A DNA stretch of 64,000 nt from CAIVVT01 sp963823095 (GCA_963823095.1 CAWGKI010000001.1:930001-994000); one strand, 5' to 3'. Shown: positions 28,196 to 37,400, numbered from the stretch's first letter. A program made the numbers and translations. The notes: generated by a model not told the origin, from the letters alone.

Positions 28196-30079
28196 ATGAT
28201 CGGCGGCACTCTTATACCCATCGCTCTGATGCTCGCGATGAGCGCGCCATGCGCTCAAGCTCAGTCAGTGAGCGTCTGGTTGACCACGGACGACCAGCGA
28301 ACACTGATGCAACCGCAAAGCTCCGTCGTCTTCATCGCGAGCAGCGCGCCTGGTCTCCCCACCATCTTTCTCGACGAATACGCCCGCTACCAGACCATCG
28401 AGGGCTTTGGCGCGTCGATGACGGACTCCTCGGCGTACCTGATGAACCAGAAGATCCCTCCCGCCCAGTTGCCCGGCGTCATGCAGTCGCTGTTCGATCA
28501 CGCGCAAGGCATTGGCGTGAGCTTCCTGCGCAACCCCATGGGCGCCTCCGATCTGGCGCGCACTGCGTATTCTTACGACGACCTGCAGGCCGGGGCAACG
28601 GACCCGGACCTGGCCTCGTTCTCTATCGCACACGATAAGGTGGATATCTTACCGCTGCTCAGGCAGGCCAAGGCCATCAATCCGCGCATCACGATGATGG
28701 GCAATCCGTGGAGCCCTCCCGGTTGGATGAAAACGACGGGCTCGATGATCGGCGGCAGCCTGCTCCCCTCCGCTTACCCGGCCTTCGCCAATTACTTCGT
28801 GAAGTACCTGCAAGGGTACGCGGCGGAAGGTGTCCCGGTGGACTACATCTCGATACAGAACGAACCACTGAACGTGCCCACCGACTATCCCGGCATGTCC
28901 CTGCCTGCGACGGACGCCGTGACTGTCCTGAGTGACTACGTGCTGCCCGCGCTCACGGCGAATAACCTGACGGCGAAGGTGCTGGTCTACGACCACAACT
29001 GGTCCAACACGGGCTACCCCTTGACCGTGCTCGCCGATCCCACACTGGCGAATTCGCCGCAGATCGCGGGCATCGCCTGGCACTGGTACGGCGGACCCGC
29101 CGGGCGCCATGACCCGCTTCACAACGCGCATCCGGGCTTGAAGAATTCGTTACGGAAGCCTCCGGCGGAACGTGGATCGCGGACGAAGTGAAGACCGACT
29201 TCGAACAGATCACGCACTCCATGCGGAACTGGAGCAGCTCCTACGTGAAGTGGGGTCTGGCGCTGGACGAGAATCGCGGCCCGCACTATGGAGGCTGCGG
29301 CGACTTGCACGGGGCTGATCACCGTGAACGAGAGCACCGGCGCGGTGACCCCGACCATCGACTACTACACGCTGGGCCACTTCAGTAAATTCGTGCTGCC
29401 CGGCGCGGTGCGGATCTGGTCGAGCAACGCCCCAGGCTTGATCGACGCGGCTTTTGTGAACCCGGATGGAGAGCGGGTGTTGGTTGCCTATAACGACTCT
29501 GCGACGAGCCGCACGTTCCAGGTTGTGTCCAAAGGCAAGTCGTTCCTCTACACGCTGCCCGCCCTCGCCGGAGCCACGTTCACCTGGACCGAGCCGGCGG
29601 GCCCTACCCGCGCCATCGGCCCACACGCCGTCGAAGCTCCGAGATTGCCCGTGGTCCATCGGAGCACCGAGTACCGCATCGGCGCCACCGCGCAGCGGAT
29701 CATGGCTTCGAGCTACACAGACATCTCGAATCTCCAAACGGAACAGTGCACCGACGACGACGGCGGCTTCGATGCCGGCTTCGCGAGTGATGGAAGCTGG
29801 GCGGAGTTCCGAAATATCGACTTCGGATCGGGCGTGCAATCGGTGGACGTCAGAATGGCCAGCGCGGGCTCGGGCGGCACTCTGCGGTTTCGCCTGGACA
29901 GCGTGACCGGGCCGATCGTCGCCGAAGTCGCAGTGCCGATTACCGGCGGATGGCAGACCTGGCAAACCGTGAACGCCCAGGTTACCGGCGCGACGGGAGT
30001 GCGCAATCTGTACGTCGTGTTCGCGCGCAATGCAGGCTCGGGTGGCATAGGCAATTTGAATTGGTTCCAGTTCAGATAG
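28196..30079 (+). CDS. Secreted GH30 glycosidase with C-terminal CBM6-like domain, multiply frameshifted
   Basis: Merged product of about 627 residues. The start MIGGTLIPIALMLAMSAPCAQ is a signal peptide. The GH30 barrel is clear: YQTIEGFGASMTDSSAYLM, FLRNPMGASD, PRITMMGNPWSPPGWMKTT, YISIQNEPLN (acid/base Glu) and HWYGG. Between 29100 and 29140 three small indels break the frame, and one more occurs near 29300; corrected, the region reads FVTEASGGTW (nucleophile Glu). The tail after 29670 (YRIGATAQRIMASSY...GGIGNLNWFQF) matches a CBM6 carbohydrate-binding module. Either assembly error or a decaying gene. Confidence 0.8.
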
Positions 30080-30459
30080 CCCGCATTAGCTCCAATGCCG
30101 TTCACCTGCAACGCAATTCTCGTGGGGCAGACGATCGGCTTTCGTCGTCTGCCGGGCTGCGCAGGCGACAGAGCGCCAAGGGTCTAACGAAGTGAACGGT
30201 ATTGGCGTTAGCTCCCGTTTTCGCACCCTTCAATCGAAGCCGCTTTGCGGACGAATCGCCGGAGGAGAATGCCCTCGCGTCACGCTCTGAACGCGTCCAG
30301 TGCCATTCATCGATGCACGCTCGGATTCCGATGCGATGGTTTGATCGCAATTGGGGAATTACAGCCACGCCAAACCGCTCTCAGACGTGTAGAATTGTTT
30401 CAAGCCGTGGGCCCGGTTGTATGCGCCGGCGCGTTCAGTCCGAACGATCCAGATCTTAG
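30080..30459. other. 380-bp gap with nested inverted repeat
   Basis: The outer arms CCAATGCCGTTCAC (30092-30105) and GTGAACGGTATTGG (30192-30205) match with one G:T pair and enclose an inner hairpin GGCAGACGA/TCGTCTGCC (30126-30134, 30145-30153). The plan resembles the family A and B elements but the sequence differs. No credible ORF. The promoter of the following gene probably lies in 30330-30450; I see no clear hexamers. Confidence 0.6.
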
Positions 30460-30471
30460 GTGGGTGTAGCA

Positions 30472-31689
30472 GTGCAAACCATTCCATCGCCGGCCGTAGC
30501 GGGCCAGACCACCGCGGTGCAAGCATCCCAGCGCAACATCGCCATCGACGTCTATCGCGGATTCGTGATGCTCTTGATGATGGGCGAGGTGCTGAGGTTT
30601 GCGCATCTGGGGCACGCTTATCCGGGCAACTGGCTGGCCGGCATCCTGGCCTTCAACCAGGACCATGTCCAGTGGGCGGGCTGCTCGCTGCACGACATGA
30701 TTCAGCCGTCGTTCTCGTTCCTGGTGGGCGTGGCGCTGCCCTACTCCATCGCCAGCCGCATGGCCAAAGGCGGGACGATGGGCAAGATGTTCCTGCATGC
30801 GCTGTGGCGCTCGCTTCTGCTGGTCGCGTTGGGCATCTTCCTGCGCTCGCAGTACAGCACGATGACGTACTTCACCTTTGAAGACACGCTCTCTCAGATC
30901 GGTATGGGCTACCCGTTCCTGTTCCTTCTGGGCTTCGCCAAGCCGAAATGGCAGTGGACCGCCCTGGGCGCGATTCTGTTCGGCTACTGGCTCGCCTGGG
31001 CGCTATACCCCGTTCCGGGACCGGGCTTCGACTACGCCTCGGTTGGAGTCCCGGCGAACTGGCCTCACCTATATACCGGCTTCATGGCGCACTGGAATAA
31101 GAACGCCAATCTCGGCAACGCCTTCGACGTCTGGTTCCTGAACCTGTTCCCGCGCGTGAAGCCCTTCCTCTACAACGGCGGTGGATATCTGACGCTGAGC
31201 TTCATTCCGACGCTCGGCACCATGATTCTCGGGTTGGTGGCCGGGCGTTGGCTGCGCGCCGATGCCCCGCGTATTCCACTCAAGAAACTTCTGATCGCCG
31301 GAGCCATCGGCGTGGCAGCCGGCCTGCTGCTCCACTTCACCGGCATCTGCCCCGTGGTGAAGCGCATCTGGACGCCAGCCTGGACACTGTTCAGCGGCGG
31401 CGTGTGCTTCCTGTTCCTGGCTGGGTTCTCTTACATCATCGAGATGAAGGGCTACCGCAAATGGACGTTCCCGTTGGTCGTCATCGGAATGAACTCCATT
31501 GCCGCCTACCTGATTGCGGACATGGTGGGCAGTTACATCCACAGGTCGTTCGAAATCCACCTCGGCCCGAACTTCTTCCGCTTCGCAGGCGACGGGTTGG
31601 CGCCGACAATGCAGGGCGCGGTGATCCTGCTGACCTACTGGCTGATCCTGCTCTGGATGTATAGGCGCAAACTCTTCCTTAAGATCTGA
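30472..31689 (+). CDS. HGSNAT-like (DUF5009/DUF1624) membrane acyltransferase
   Basis: 405 residues from GTG 30472, eight bases after AGGTGG; a GTG at 30460 is the alternative. Opening IAIDVYRGFVMLLMMGEVLR holds the family Asp/Arg pair, and CSLHDMIQPSFSFLVGVALP holds the conserved His. About ten membrane helices; late strings GMNSIAAYLIADMVG and AVILLTYWLILLWMYRRK are typical. Likely transfers acetyl groups to sugars across the membrane. It sits after GH30, so a role in glycan use or envelope sugar modification is possible. Confidence 0.8.
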   Translation: MQTIPSPAVAGQTTAVQASQRNIAIDVYRGFVMLLMMGEVLRFAHLGHAYPGNWLAGILAFNQDHVQWAGCSLHDMIQPSFSFLVGVALPYSIASRMAKGGTMGKMFLHALWRSLLLVALGIFLRSQYSTMTYFTFEDTLSQIGMGYPFLFLLGFAKPKWQWTALGAILFGYWLAWALYPVPGPGFDYASVGVPANWPHLYTGFMAHWNKNANLGNAFDVWFLNLFPRVKPFLYNGGGYLTLSFIPTLGTMILGLVAGRWLRADAPRIPLKKLLIAGAIGVAAGLLLHFTGICPVVKRIWTPAWTLFSGGVCFLFLAGFSYIIEMKGYRKWTFPLVVIGMNSIAAYLIADMVGSYIHRSFEIHLGPNFFRFAGDGLAPTMQGAVILLTYWLILLWMYRRKLFLKI

Positions 31690-31710
31690 CCAAGACTGAG
31701 ACAGCACCAC

Positions 31711-31809
31711 CCTGGGAACGCCGATCTCCAGATCGGCACCAATCGGCGTGGCAGCAAGTGGGCGGGAACATGCAAAACTCGGGCCGGTCTGGAGACCGGC
31801 GTTCCCAGG
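31711..31809. repeat. Family B palindromic repeat, complete copy
   Basis: Arms CCTGGGAACGCCG (31711-31723) and CGGCGTTCCCAGG (31797-31809) are identical to the 27320 copy; the centre has the same hairpins with a few base changes. It begins 22 bases after the acyltransferase stop and ends about 100 bases before the sulfite reductase start. Confidence 0.9.
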
Positions 31810-31906
31810 GCGATTCAATCCTCATATGGCTTCCTCGGCCCCGGCGGAATGGCCACTTGCGCCATAGCCCCATTCCCGATATGTTTATAGGTAAATACTG
31901 ATTCAC

Positions 31907-34253
31907 ATGAAAGCCAGCAACAGCCTTTGGAGAGATCGGATCGCTGACCGGATCGAGCCCGGCCTTGCAGCGGAGATCGACGCTTTCGAGAGCGAGATCG
32001 CCCTCAAGAAGCAGGGCAAGATCGACGACAAGATCTTCGCCGAGACTCGTCTGCGCCGTGGCGCGTACGGGCAGCGGTATGACAACGGACAACGCCACGA
32101 CGGCATTGAGAGCCGCAAGCTTGCGTACCCGCAGGAGGGGCTCACCAAGGGTCCGAACACACTGTGGGACGCGCCGGGAATGCAGCGCATCAAGATCCCT
32201 TTCGGCGGATTGAATGCGGCGCAGCTCGAAGTGCTGGCGGAGCTGGCCGAAGAGTACTCCGACGGCATCGCGCACGTGACCACACGGCAGGACTTTCAAC
32301 TCCACTACGTCCACATCGAAGACACCCCGAGCCTGATGCGCCGTCTGGCTGCCGTAGGCATCACCACGCGCGAAGCATGCGGCAATACGGTCCGCAACGT
32401 GACCGCGTGCCCGCTGGCCGGCGTGTGCCGCGGTCAGGCCTTCGATGTCACGCCCTACGCCAAGGCCTTCGCGTATTTCATGCTGGGCCATCCCGATACG
32501 CAGGACTTCGGGCGCAAGTTCAAGGCCGCGTTCTCGGGCTGCGCGGACGACCCTTGCGCCCTGGTGCGGATCCACGATATCGGCTGCGTCGCGAAGACAC
32601 GCGGAGTGGACGGCAAGGTCGAGCGGGGCTTCACCGTCTACGTTGGCGGCGGGCTGGGCACCGTACCCTATCAAGCCAAACTGTTCGACGAGTTTCTGCC
32701 GGTGGCCGAACTCCTGCCGCTGGGACAAGCGATGGCGCGGGTCTTCGCTCGCATGGGCGAGAAGAAGAACCGCAACGCGGCCCGCATGAAGTTTCTGGTG
32801 GTCAAGCTGGGGCTGGAAGAGTTCAAGCGGCTGGTGCTGGAAGAGCGTGCCAGCTTGCCCTTCGACCCGCGCTGGACCGCGTATTTGGCACACATCGACG
32901 AGGAACAAGAGACTCCGAAGCGCCCGCCCGGGTTGCTGCAGATTGGCGCGACGGAACCCGAAGATCTGCGCGAGTGGCGTGCGAGCAACGTCTACACGCA
33001 ACGCCAGGCCGGTTACGTGACCGTGACCCTGACCCTGCCGCTCGGCGACATCACCGCGGACCAACTCCGTGCGTTAGCCGCCATTGCGCGGAAGTACGTC
33101 AATGAGACCGTGCGGACGACGGTGGAACAGAACATCGTCCTGCGCTGGGTGAGCGAATCCGATCTGCCGGCGTTGTACGACGACCTGAAGCGCGCAGGGC
33201 TGAACGCAGGCGGGCGCGGGGACGCTTCTCGACCCGACCTCCTGCCCCGGCACGGACACCTGCAAACTCGGCATCTCATCCTCGCGCGGGCTGGCTGGAG
33301 AGCTGCGGATGCGGCTGGCCGAAAACGCCGTGGCCCGCGATGAGGCGATCCGCAACCTGCGCATCAAGGTGAGCGGCTGCTTCAATTCGTGCGGTCAGCA
33401 TCACGTCGCGGACCTGGGCTTCTACGGGGTCAGCCGCAACAAGAGCGGTTACGCCGCGCCGCACTTCCAGGTAATCCTGGGCGGCCAATGGACCGAGAAC
33501 GGCGGCGCGTACGGTCTCGCCATCGGCGCGGTTCCGTCCAAGCGCGTGCCGGAGACGGTGGACCGCATCCTGCGCCGGTTCCTGGCCGAGCGCGAGGGCA
33601 GCGAGTCGTTCCAAGCCTTCATCCGGCGGATCGGCAAGGCCGAATGCAAGCGGATGCTGGAAGACCTGATGGTGCTGCCCGCGCACGCCGAGGACGCGTC
33701 GCTCTACACCGACTGGCACGACGTGCGCGAGTACACGCTGGGCGATATGGGCGTCGGCGAGTGCGCCGGAGAAGTGGTCTCGCCGCTGGAGTTCCAGTTG
33801 ACGGCCAGCGAGCGCGAGGCGTTCGAGGCGCAACTCGCGCTGGAGAAGGGCGACATCGCCAAAGCGTCGAAGCTCGCCTACGAAGCCATGCTGCGCGGCG
33901 CGACGGCGCTGCTGGCGTGGCGCAAGGCGTTCTTTGTGAACTCCCCCGATGGAGTGGTGGAAGCCTTCCGCAGAGAGTTCTACGACACGCAGCTCTTCTT
34001 CGATCCGTTCGCGGGCGGCAAGTTCGCGCAGTATTTCTTCCGGGCGCACGAGCGCGCGGGCGAGGAGCGCAGCGCCGAATCGGCCACGCGGCTGATCGAA
34101 GAGACCCAGTTGTTTATTGAGGCCTGCCATAGCTGCACCATTCGGGAAGCGGCGTCGCTTGCAGGCGGCCAAGGCGTAATGGTAGGGGCGGACGCCCCAG
34201 GTCATTCCCGGAATGGGGCCGACGCCCTGGTCGGCCTGTTGCGCATCATTTGA
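31907..34253 (+). CDS. Siroheme/4Fe-4S sulfite or nitrite reductase with C-terminal extension, frameshifted
   Basis: About 781 residues after merging. The first frame has two ferredoxin-like half-domains and the siroheme signature TVRNVTACPLAGVC. One extra base around 33215 breaks the frame; the restored sequence reads LLDPTSCPGTDTCKLGIS, then KVSGCFNSCGQHH, giving the C-x5-C and C-x3-C cluster ligands. It reduces sulfite to sulfide (or nitrite to ammonia) with ferredoxin. The neighbouring cysM-mec-cysO-moeZ genes favour sulfite. A helical extension of about 150 residues follows the core, and the last ~25 codons read into a palindromic repeat. Confidence 0.87.
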
Positions 34254-34312
34254 ATGAGGTTCACGCAGAGCCGGACCTGGGGGTCCGGCGCGGACGAGGG
34301 CGTCCGCCCTAC
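34182..34312. repeat. GTAG-type palindromic pair overlapping the reductase 3' end
   Basis: The left unit begins GTAGGGGCGGACGCCCC at 34182. The right unit (34270-34312) is in reverse orientation and ends GGGCGTCCGCCCTAC. The right unit matches the copy at 38584-38626 with one mismatch. The reductase reading frame runs through the left unit to a stop at 34251-34253, so its terminal residues GADAPGHSRNGADALVG are repeat-encoded. Confidence 0.8.
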
Positions 34313-34364
34313 ACAGGCCCCGAGGTGTGACGGACTGGCAGTGAGGCGTTCGGTTGGACGGAAA

Positions 34365-34859
34365 ATGGAACACGTAAGCATTAAGATCTTCGCCGCGGGT
34401 GACACCACGAATGTGCGCTTTGCCGACGCGATCCCGGTCTTTCACCGCTGGATCCAGAGCCGTGACTTGCCGGAGATGCTGATTGACGTCGCCGACTATT
34501 CGCACGTGCCGGCGGGTCCGGGCGTGGTCCTGATCGGCCATCAGGCGAATTACGCCCTCGACAACGCCCACAATCGGCCCGGGCTGCTGTATAGCCGCAA
34601 GTTGGCTGACGGTTTGCCGGACGGCGAAAGCCTGAAGCAGGCTTATGAGACTGCGCTCAGAGCCAGCCGGCGGCTGGAAGCTGAACCGGAGTTTGAAGGC
34701 AGACTGCGCTTCGATCCGAGGCAGTTGGAGATCACGCTGAATGACCGGCTGCTGTATCCGAACACCGATGCGGGTTGGAAGAGCGTTGAGCCCGCGCTGA
34801 CTGCGTTCTTGGATGGATTGTATGGCGTCGGGAGCTTACTCGGTCACGCGGTCCAGTGA
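34365..34859 (+). CDS. Conserved-looking hypothetical protein in sulfur locus
   Basis: 164 residues from ATG 34365 (MEHVSIKIFAAGDTTNVRFA). A mixed alpha/beta domain is suggested by FHRWIQSRDLPEMLIDVADY, GPGVVLIGHQANYALDNAHN and GRLRFDPRQLEITLNDRLLY. No signal peptide or membrane helix; cytosolic. I cannot name the family. It lies between the siroheme reductase and the cysteine synthase on the same strand, so a role in sulfur assimilation is a guess from context. The 37 codons upstream in frame belong to a repeat and are excluded. Confidence 0.7.
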   Translation: MEHVSIKIFAAGDTTNVRFADAIPVFHRWIQSRDLPEMLIDVADYSHVPAGPGVVLIGHQANYALDNAHNRPGLLYSRKLADGLPDGESLKQAYETALRASRRLEAEPEFEGRLRFDPRQLEITLNDRLLYPNTDAGWKSVEPALTAFLDGLYGVGSLLGHAVQ

Positions 34860-34886
34860 TCCGCGCGAGCGGCTGAGCGTGCATGT

Positions 34887-34930
34887 TGTGGGGCGGTCCT
34901 CCAGGACCGCGCGGGGTCTCCAGACCCCGC
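34887..34930 (+). repeat. REP-like unit, left flank of RAYT gene
   Basis: 44 bp holding two tandem imperfect palindromes, GCGGTCCTCCAGGACCGC and GCGGGGTCTCCAGACCCCGC, each with an asymmetric TCCA centre. It is the exact reverse complement of 35536-35579 on the other side of the transposase gene and ends 4 bases beyond that gene's stop. Confidence 0.92.
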
Positions 34931-34934
34931 AAGA

Positions 34935-35483
34935 CTAACTTTCGCGACGGCTCCCACTCGACCATCGGTAGTCTTCAGATGGGCCGACGAGCATTGCGCG
35001 AACCGGATTCTCCTCGATGTAGCGCCGGATCGCGTCGAACTCCCAGCGATCGCGGACCAGATGGTCGAAGCTTTCCGCCAACCAGAAGGTCTTGCCGGTA
35101 CATCCCAACAGGGCATTCGCACGCCTCGCGGTAAAGCCCTTCACGGACTTGAGGATTCTGGGCAGAGAGTCGTGGGGCGTGATCAAGAGGTGTACGTGGT
35201 TGGGCATAACCACAAAGGCGTGCAACTCATACAGGTTCACGATGCTGGCACAGTGCCGGATCGATTCTGTCACCTCATCTGCTACAGCCGGTATGGCCAG
35301 GTACCTCGCGCCGGTGCGCGTTTCGTCAAGCAAACGGTCCAGAGTCTGGAAGGACTCGAATGACGTCATGCACCTCGAATCGAAATGGCGATGCGGGGGC
35401 AGACTGTCCTCCAGCCTCCAAGTAACGAAGACGGGAATTCCAGGTTCGTCGAAATGCGGTAGACGGCGGCGGTAGAAGGTCAC
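34935..35483 (-). mobile_element. REP-associated tyrosine transposase (RAYT, Y1_Tnp) gene
   Basis: 182 residues. The single-strand nuclease HUH motif is PNHVHLL (His96, His98) and the catalytic tyrosine is Tyr155 in RRYIEENPVRA; the closing EDYRWSS is also typical. These domesticated IS200/IS605-like enzymes bind and cleave REP hairpins and are thought to spread them without full transposon ends. The gene is bracketed by perfect inverted 44-bp REP-like units (34887-34930, 35536-35579), and many related units occur in the window, so this is the likely source enzyme. It interrupts an otherwise co-directional sulfur gene cluster. Confidence 0.92.
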
Positions 35484-35535
35484 TGCAGAGGATAAGTGCT
35501 GACTCTGCGGTGCATTCTCAGGCCGAAGTTGATCT

Positions 35536-35579
35536 GCGGGGTCTGGAGACCCCGCGCGGTCCTGGAGGACCGCCCCACA
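35536..35579 (-). repeat. REP-like unit, right flank of RAYT gene
   Basis: Exact 44-bp inverted copy of 34887-34930, starting GCGGGGTCTGGAGACC. It lies 53 bases upstream of the RAYT start codon and about 45 bases upstream of the cysM -10 element, so it may also shape transcription of the sulfur operon. Confidence 0.92.
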
Positions 35580-35621
35580 TTCGCACCTTGAATCTTGAAT
35601 CTATATTACGTTGACTGACAT

Positions 35622-35630
35622 TGATATAAT
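35622..35630 (+). promoter_or_regulatory. Extended -10 promoter for the cysM operon
   Basis: TGATATAAT (TATAAT at 35625-35630 preceded by TGn) is an extended -10 element in a local AT-rich island. Transcription would start near 35637, leaving a leader of about 26 bases with AAGGAG (35648-35653) before ATG 35663. No good -35 at 17 bases, which extended -10 promoters can lack. Confidence 0.5.
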
Positions 35631-35662
35631 TAGAGGCAAGTAGATGCAAGGAGCATGCGCCC

Positions 35663-36613
35663 ATGCTGGCAGCCTGGTCAACGCCTGAGCCCCTGGACGG
35701 CGATTCACTGCTCGATCAGATTGGCAATACGCCTCTGGTTCGCTTGGGCCGGACCGTCGCCGATTTGCCTGGCATTGAAATCTGGCTGAAACTCGAATTC
35801 TTCAACCCTGGCGGCTCCGTCAAAGACCGCCCGGCTCGCAGCATCATTCTGGACGCAGAACGCTCCGGCAAACTCACTCCCGACAAGATCATCCTCGACG
35901 CGACCAGCGGCAATACGGGCATTGCGTACGCAACCATAGCGGCCGCGCGCGGCTACCGGGTGAAACTCTGCCTGCCAGCCAACGCGAGCCGGGAACGCAG
36001 ACAGATCCTGAAGACCCTCGGTGCGGAACTGGTCCTCACCGACCCCGGAGAAGGCTCCGACGGGGCGTTTCGCAAGGTCCGGGAGATCTACGCCGCCGAT
36101 CCGGCGATGTATTTCTACGCCGATCAGTACAACAACCCGGCGAACTGGCAGGCGCACTTCTATACGACCGGCCGCGAGATCCTGGAACAAACCGGCGGAC
36201 GCGTGACGCACTTCGTCGCCCTGCTAGGCACCACGGGGACGTTTACGGGGACAAGCAAGCGGTTGAAGCGGGACCTGCCTCGAATCGAATGCTGGTCTGC
36301 ACAACCAGCCACGGCCTTCCACGGCATTGAGGGTACCAAGCACCTCCCCAGCGCGATCATTCCAGGGATTTATGACGAGTCGGTGAGCGATGGCAATTTG
36401 TGGATCGAGACCGAGGCCTGCCACACGATGGCGCGGCGGCTGGCGCGGGAAGAGGGACTGCTGGTAGGCATCTCTGCCGCCGGCAACGTCGTGGCTGCGC
36501 GCAGAATCGGGGAGCGGCTGGTCCGCGAGGGCCGCGGGGGCGTGATCGTCACCATCGCCAGCGACGGAGCCTCCAAGTACATGAGCGAGGAGTTCTGGCA
36601 TGATCCGGATTGA
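35663..36613 (+). CDS. cysM: PLP-dependent cysteine synthase (CysM-like)
   Basis: 316 residues. DQIGNTPLVRLGR opens the family; Lys54 in NPGGSVKDRPA is the PLP Schiff-base residue, TSGNTGIAYATIAA binds the substrate carboxylate, and GTTGTFTGTSKRLKR binds phosphate. It makes cysteine from an activated serine and a sulfur donor. With a JAMM peptidase, a ThiS/MoaD-like protein and a MoeB-rhodanese protein encoded directly after it, the likely donor is a protein thiocarboxylate, as in the mycobacterial CysM-CysO system. The stop overlaps the next start by 14 bases. Confidence 0.9.
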   Translation: MLAAWSTPEPLDGDSLLDQIGNTPLVRLGRTVADLPGIEIWLKLEFFNPGGSVKDRPARSIILDAERSGKLTPDKIILDATSGNTGIAYATIAAARGYRVKLCLPANASRERRQILKTLGAELVLTDPGEGSDGAFRKVREIYAADPAMYFYADQYNNPANWQAHFYTTGREILEQTGGRVTHFVALLGTTGTFTGTSKRLKRDLPRIECWSAQPATAFHGIEGTKHLPSAIIPGIYDESVSDGNLWIETEACHTMARRLAREEGLLVGISAAGNVVAARRIGERLVREGRGGVIVTIASDGASKYMSEEFWHDPD

Positions 36614-37004
36614 AGAGGCGGCCTGGCAGGTTATGTTGAGCCACGCCCGCAATGCCTATCCAAAGGAATGCTGCGGGATCCTGCTCGGTGTGGAACGGGA
36701 GGACGGAGAACGATTGGTCACGTCCGCATTTGCCTGCCGCAACGCGTATGAAGGCGACCAGCGCGACCGGTTCCTGATCGACCCGCGAGACCAGGTAACA
36801 GCCAACTTGAAGTGTCGCGCGGAAAATATTGATATTCTTGGATTTTTCCACTCTCATCCCGATTGCGACGCGTACTTTTCCGCAACCGATCTGAAAAACT
36901 CCTGGCCCTGGTATTCGAATGTCGTCCTGTCCATCCGTCAGCGCGAATTTGGCCAGGCCAAGGCGTTCCGGGCCAACGAAGACCAGTCGCAAATCGGAAC
37001 CTGA
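36600..37004 (+). CDS. M67 JAMM/MPN+ zinc metallopeptidase (Mec-like)
   Basis: 134 residues. The JAMM residues are all visible: Glu23 (PKECCGILLG), His84 and His86 (GFFHSHPD), Ser94 and Asp97 (AYFSATD). Such enzymes cut after a C-terminal diglycine, either releasing cysteine from the sulfur carrier or trimming the carrier's tail to expose Gly-Gly. It overlaps cysM by 14 bases. The C-terminus is uncertain: it stops at 37004, but another frame continues WVYPATASAPQPVPAEQP to a stop at 37087 with coding-like codon use, so a small indel near 36995 is possible. Confidence 0.9.
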   Translation: MIRIEEAAWQVMLSHARNAYPKECCGILLGVEREDGERLVTSAFACRNAYEGDQRDRFLIDPRDQVTANLKCRAENIDILGFFHSHPDCDAYFSATDLKNSWPWYSNVVLSIRQREFGQAKAFRANEDQSQIGT

Positions 37005-37121
37005 GGAATTGGGTTTACCCGGCCACGGCAAGCGCACCACAGCCGGTGCCGGCTGAACAACCAGAGGTGCCCGAGATCGCTGGCTGAGCACGAATGAATC
37101 GTATTGGAGTAATTGAAGCAC

Positions 37122-37400
37122 ATGGCAAAAGTCCTGATCCCCACCCCGCTCCGGCAATACGCCGGCAACCAGAAGGAAGTCGATATCCCAGGCGCGACCG
37201 TGGGCGAAATTCTCGCTTCGCTGACTTCCGAGTACGGCGACCTGCGCAAGCATCTCTATACGGATGAAGGGAAACTGAGGAGTTTCGTCAACGTCTACTT
37301 GAACGACGAAGACGTGCGCTACTTGGACAAAGACAAGACGGCCGCGGCACAGAGCGACACCCTTTCCATCGTCCCCAGCATTGCGGGTGGACGACGGTGA
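37122..37400 (+). CDS. ThiS/MoaD-like ubiquitin-fold sulfur carrier (CysO-like) ending GG-RR
   Basis: 92 residues from ATG 37122. The beta-grasp strings are VLIPTPLRQYAGNQKEVDIP, VGEILASL, LRSFVNVYLNDEDVRYL and the final strand DTLSIVPSIAGG. The diglycine is at residues 89-90 but two arginines follow, so the active C-terminus must be uncovered by a protease, and the JAMM enzyme encoded just upstream is the obvious candidate. After adenylation and sulfuration by the MoeZ-like protein it would donate sulfur to CysM. The stop overlaps the next GTG start (GTGA), arguing that the RR tail is real and not a frame error. Confidence 0.88.
   Translation: MAKVLIPTPLRQYAGNQKEVDIPGATVGEILASLTSEYGDLRKHLYTDEGKLRSFVNVYLNDEDVRYLDKDKTAAAQSDTLSIVPSIAGGRR

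Noticed and set aside
37380..37400. Frame error explaining the Arg-Arg after the carrier's diglycine
   Set aside because: The GTGA overlap with the MoeB start fits an intact frame, and no alternative frame gives a better end.
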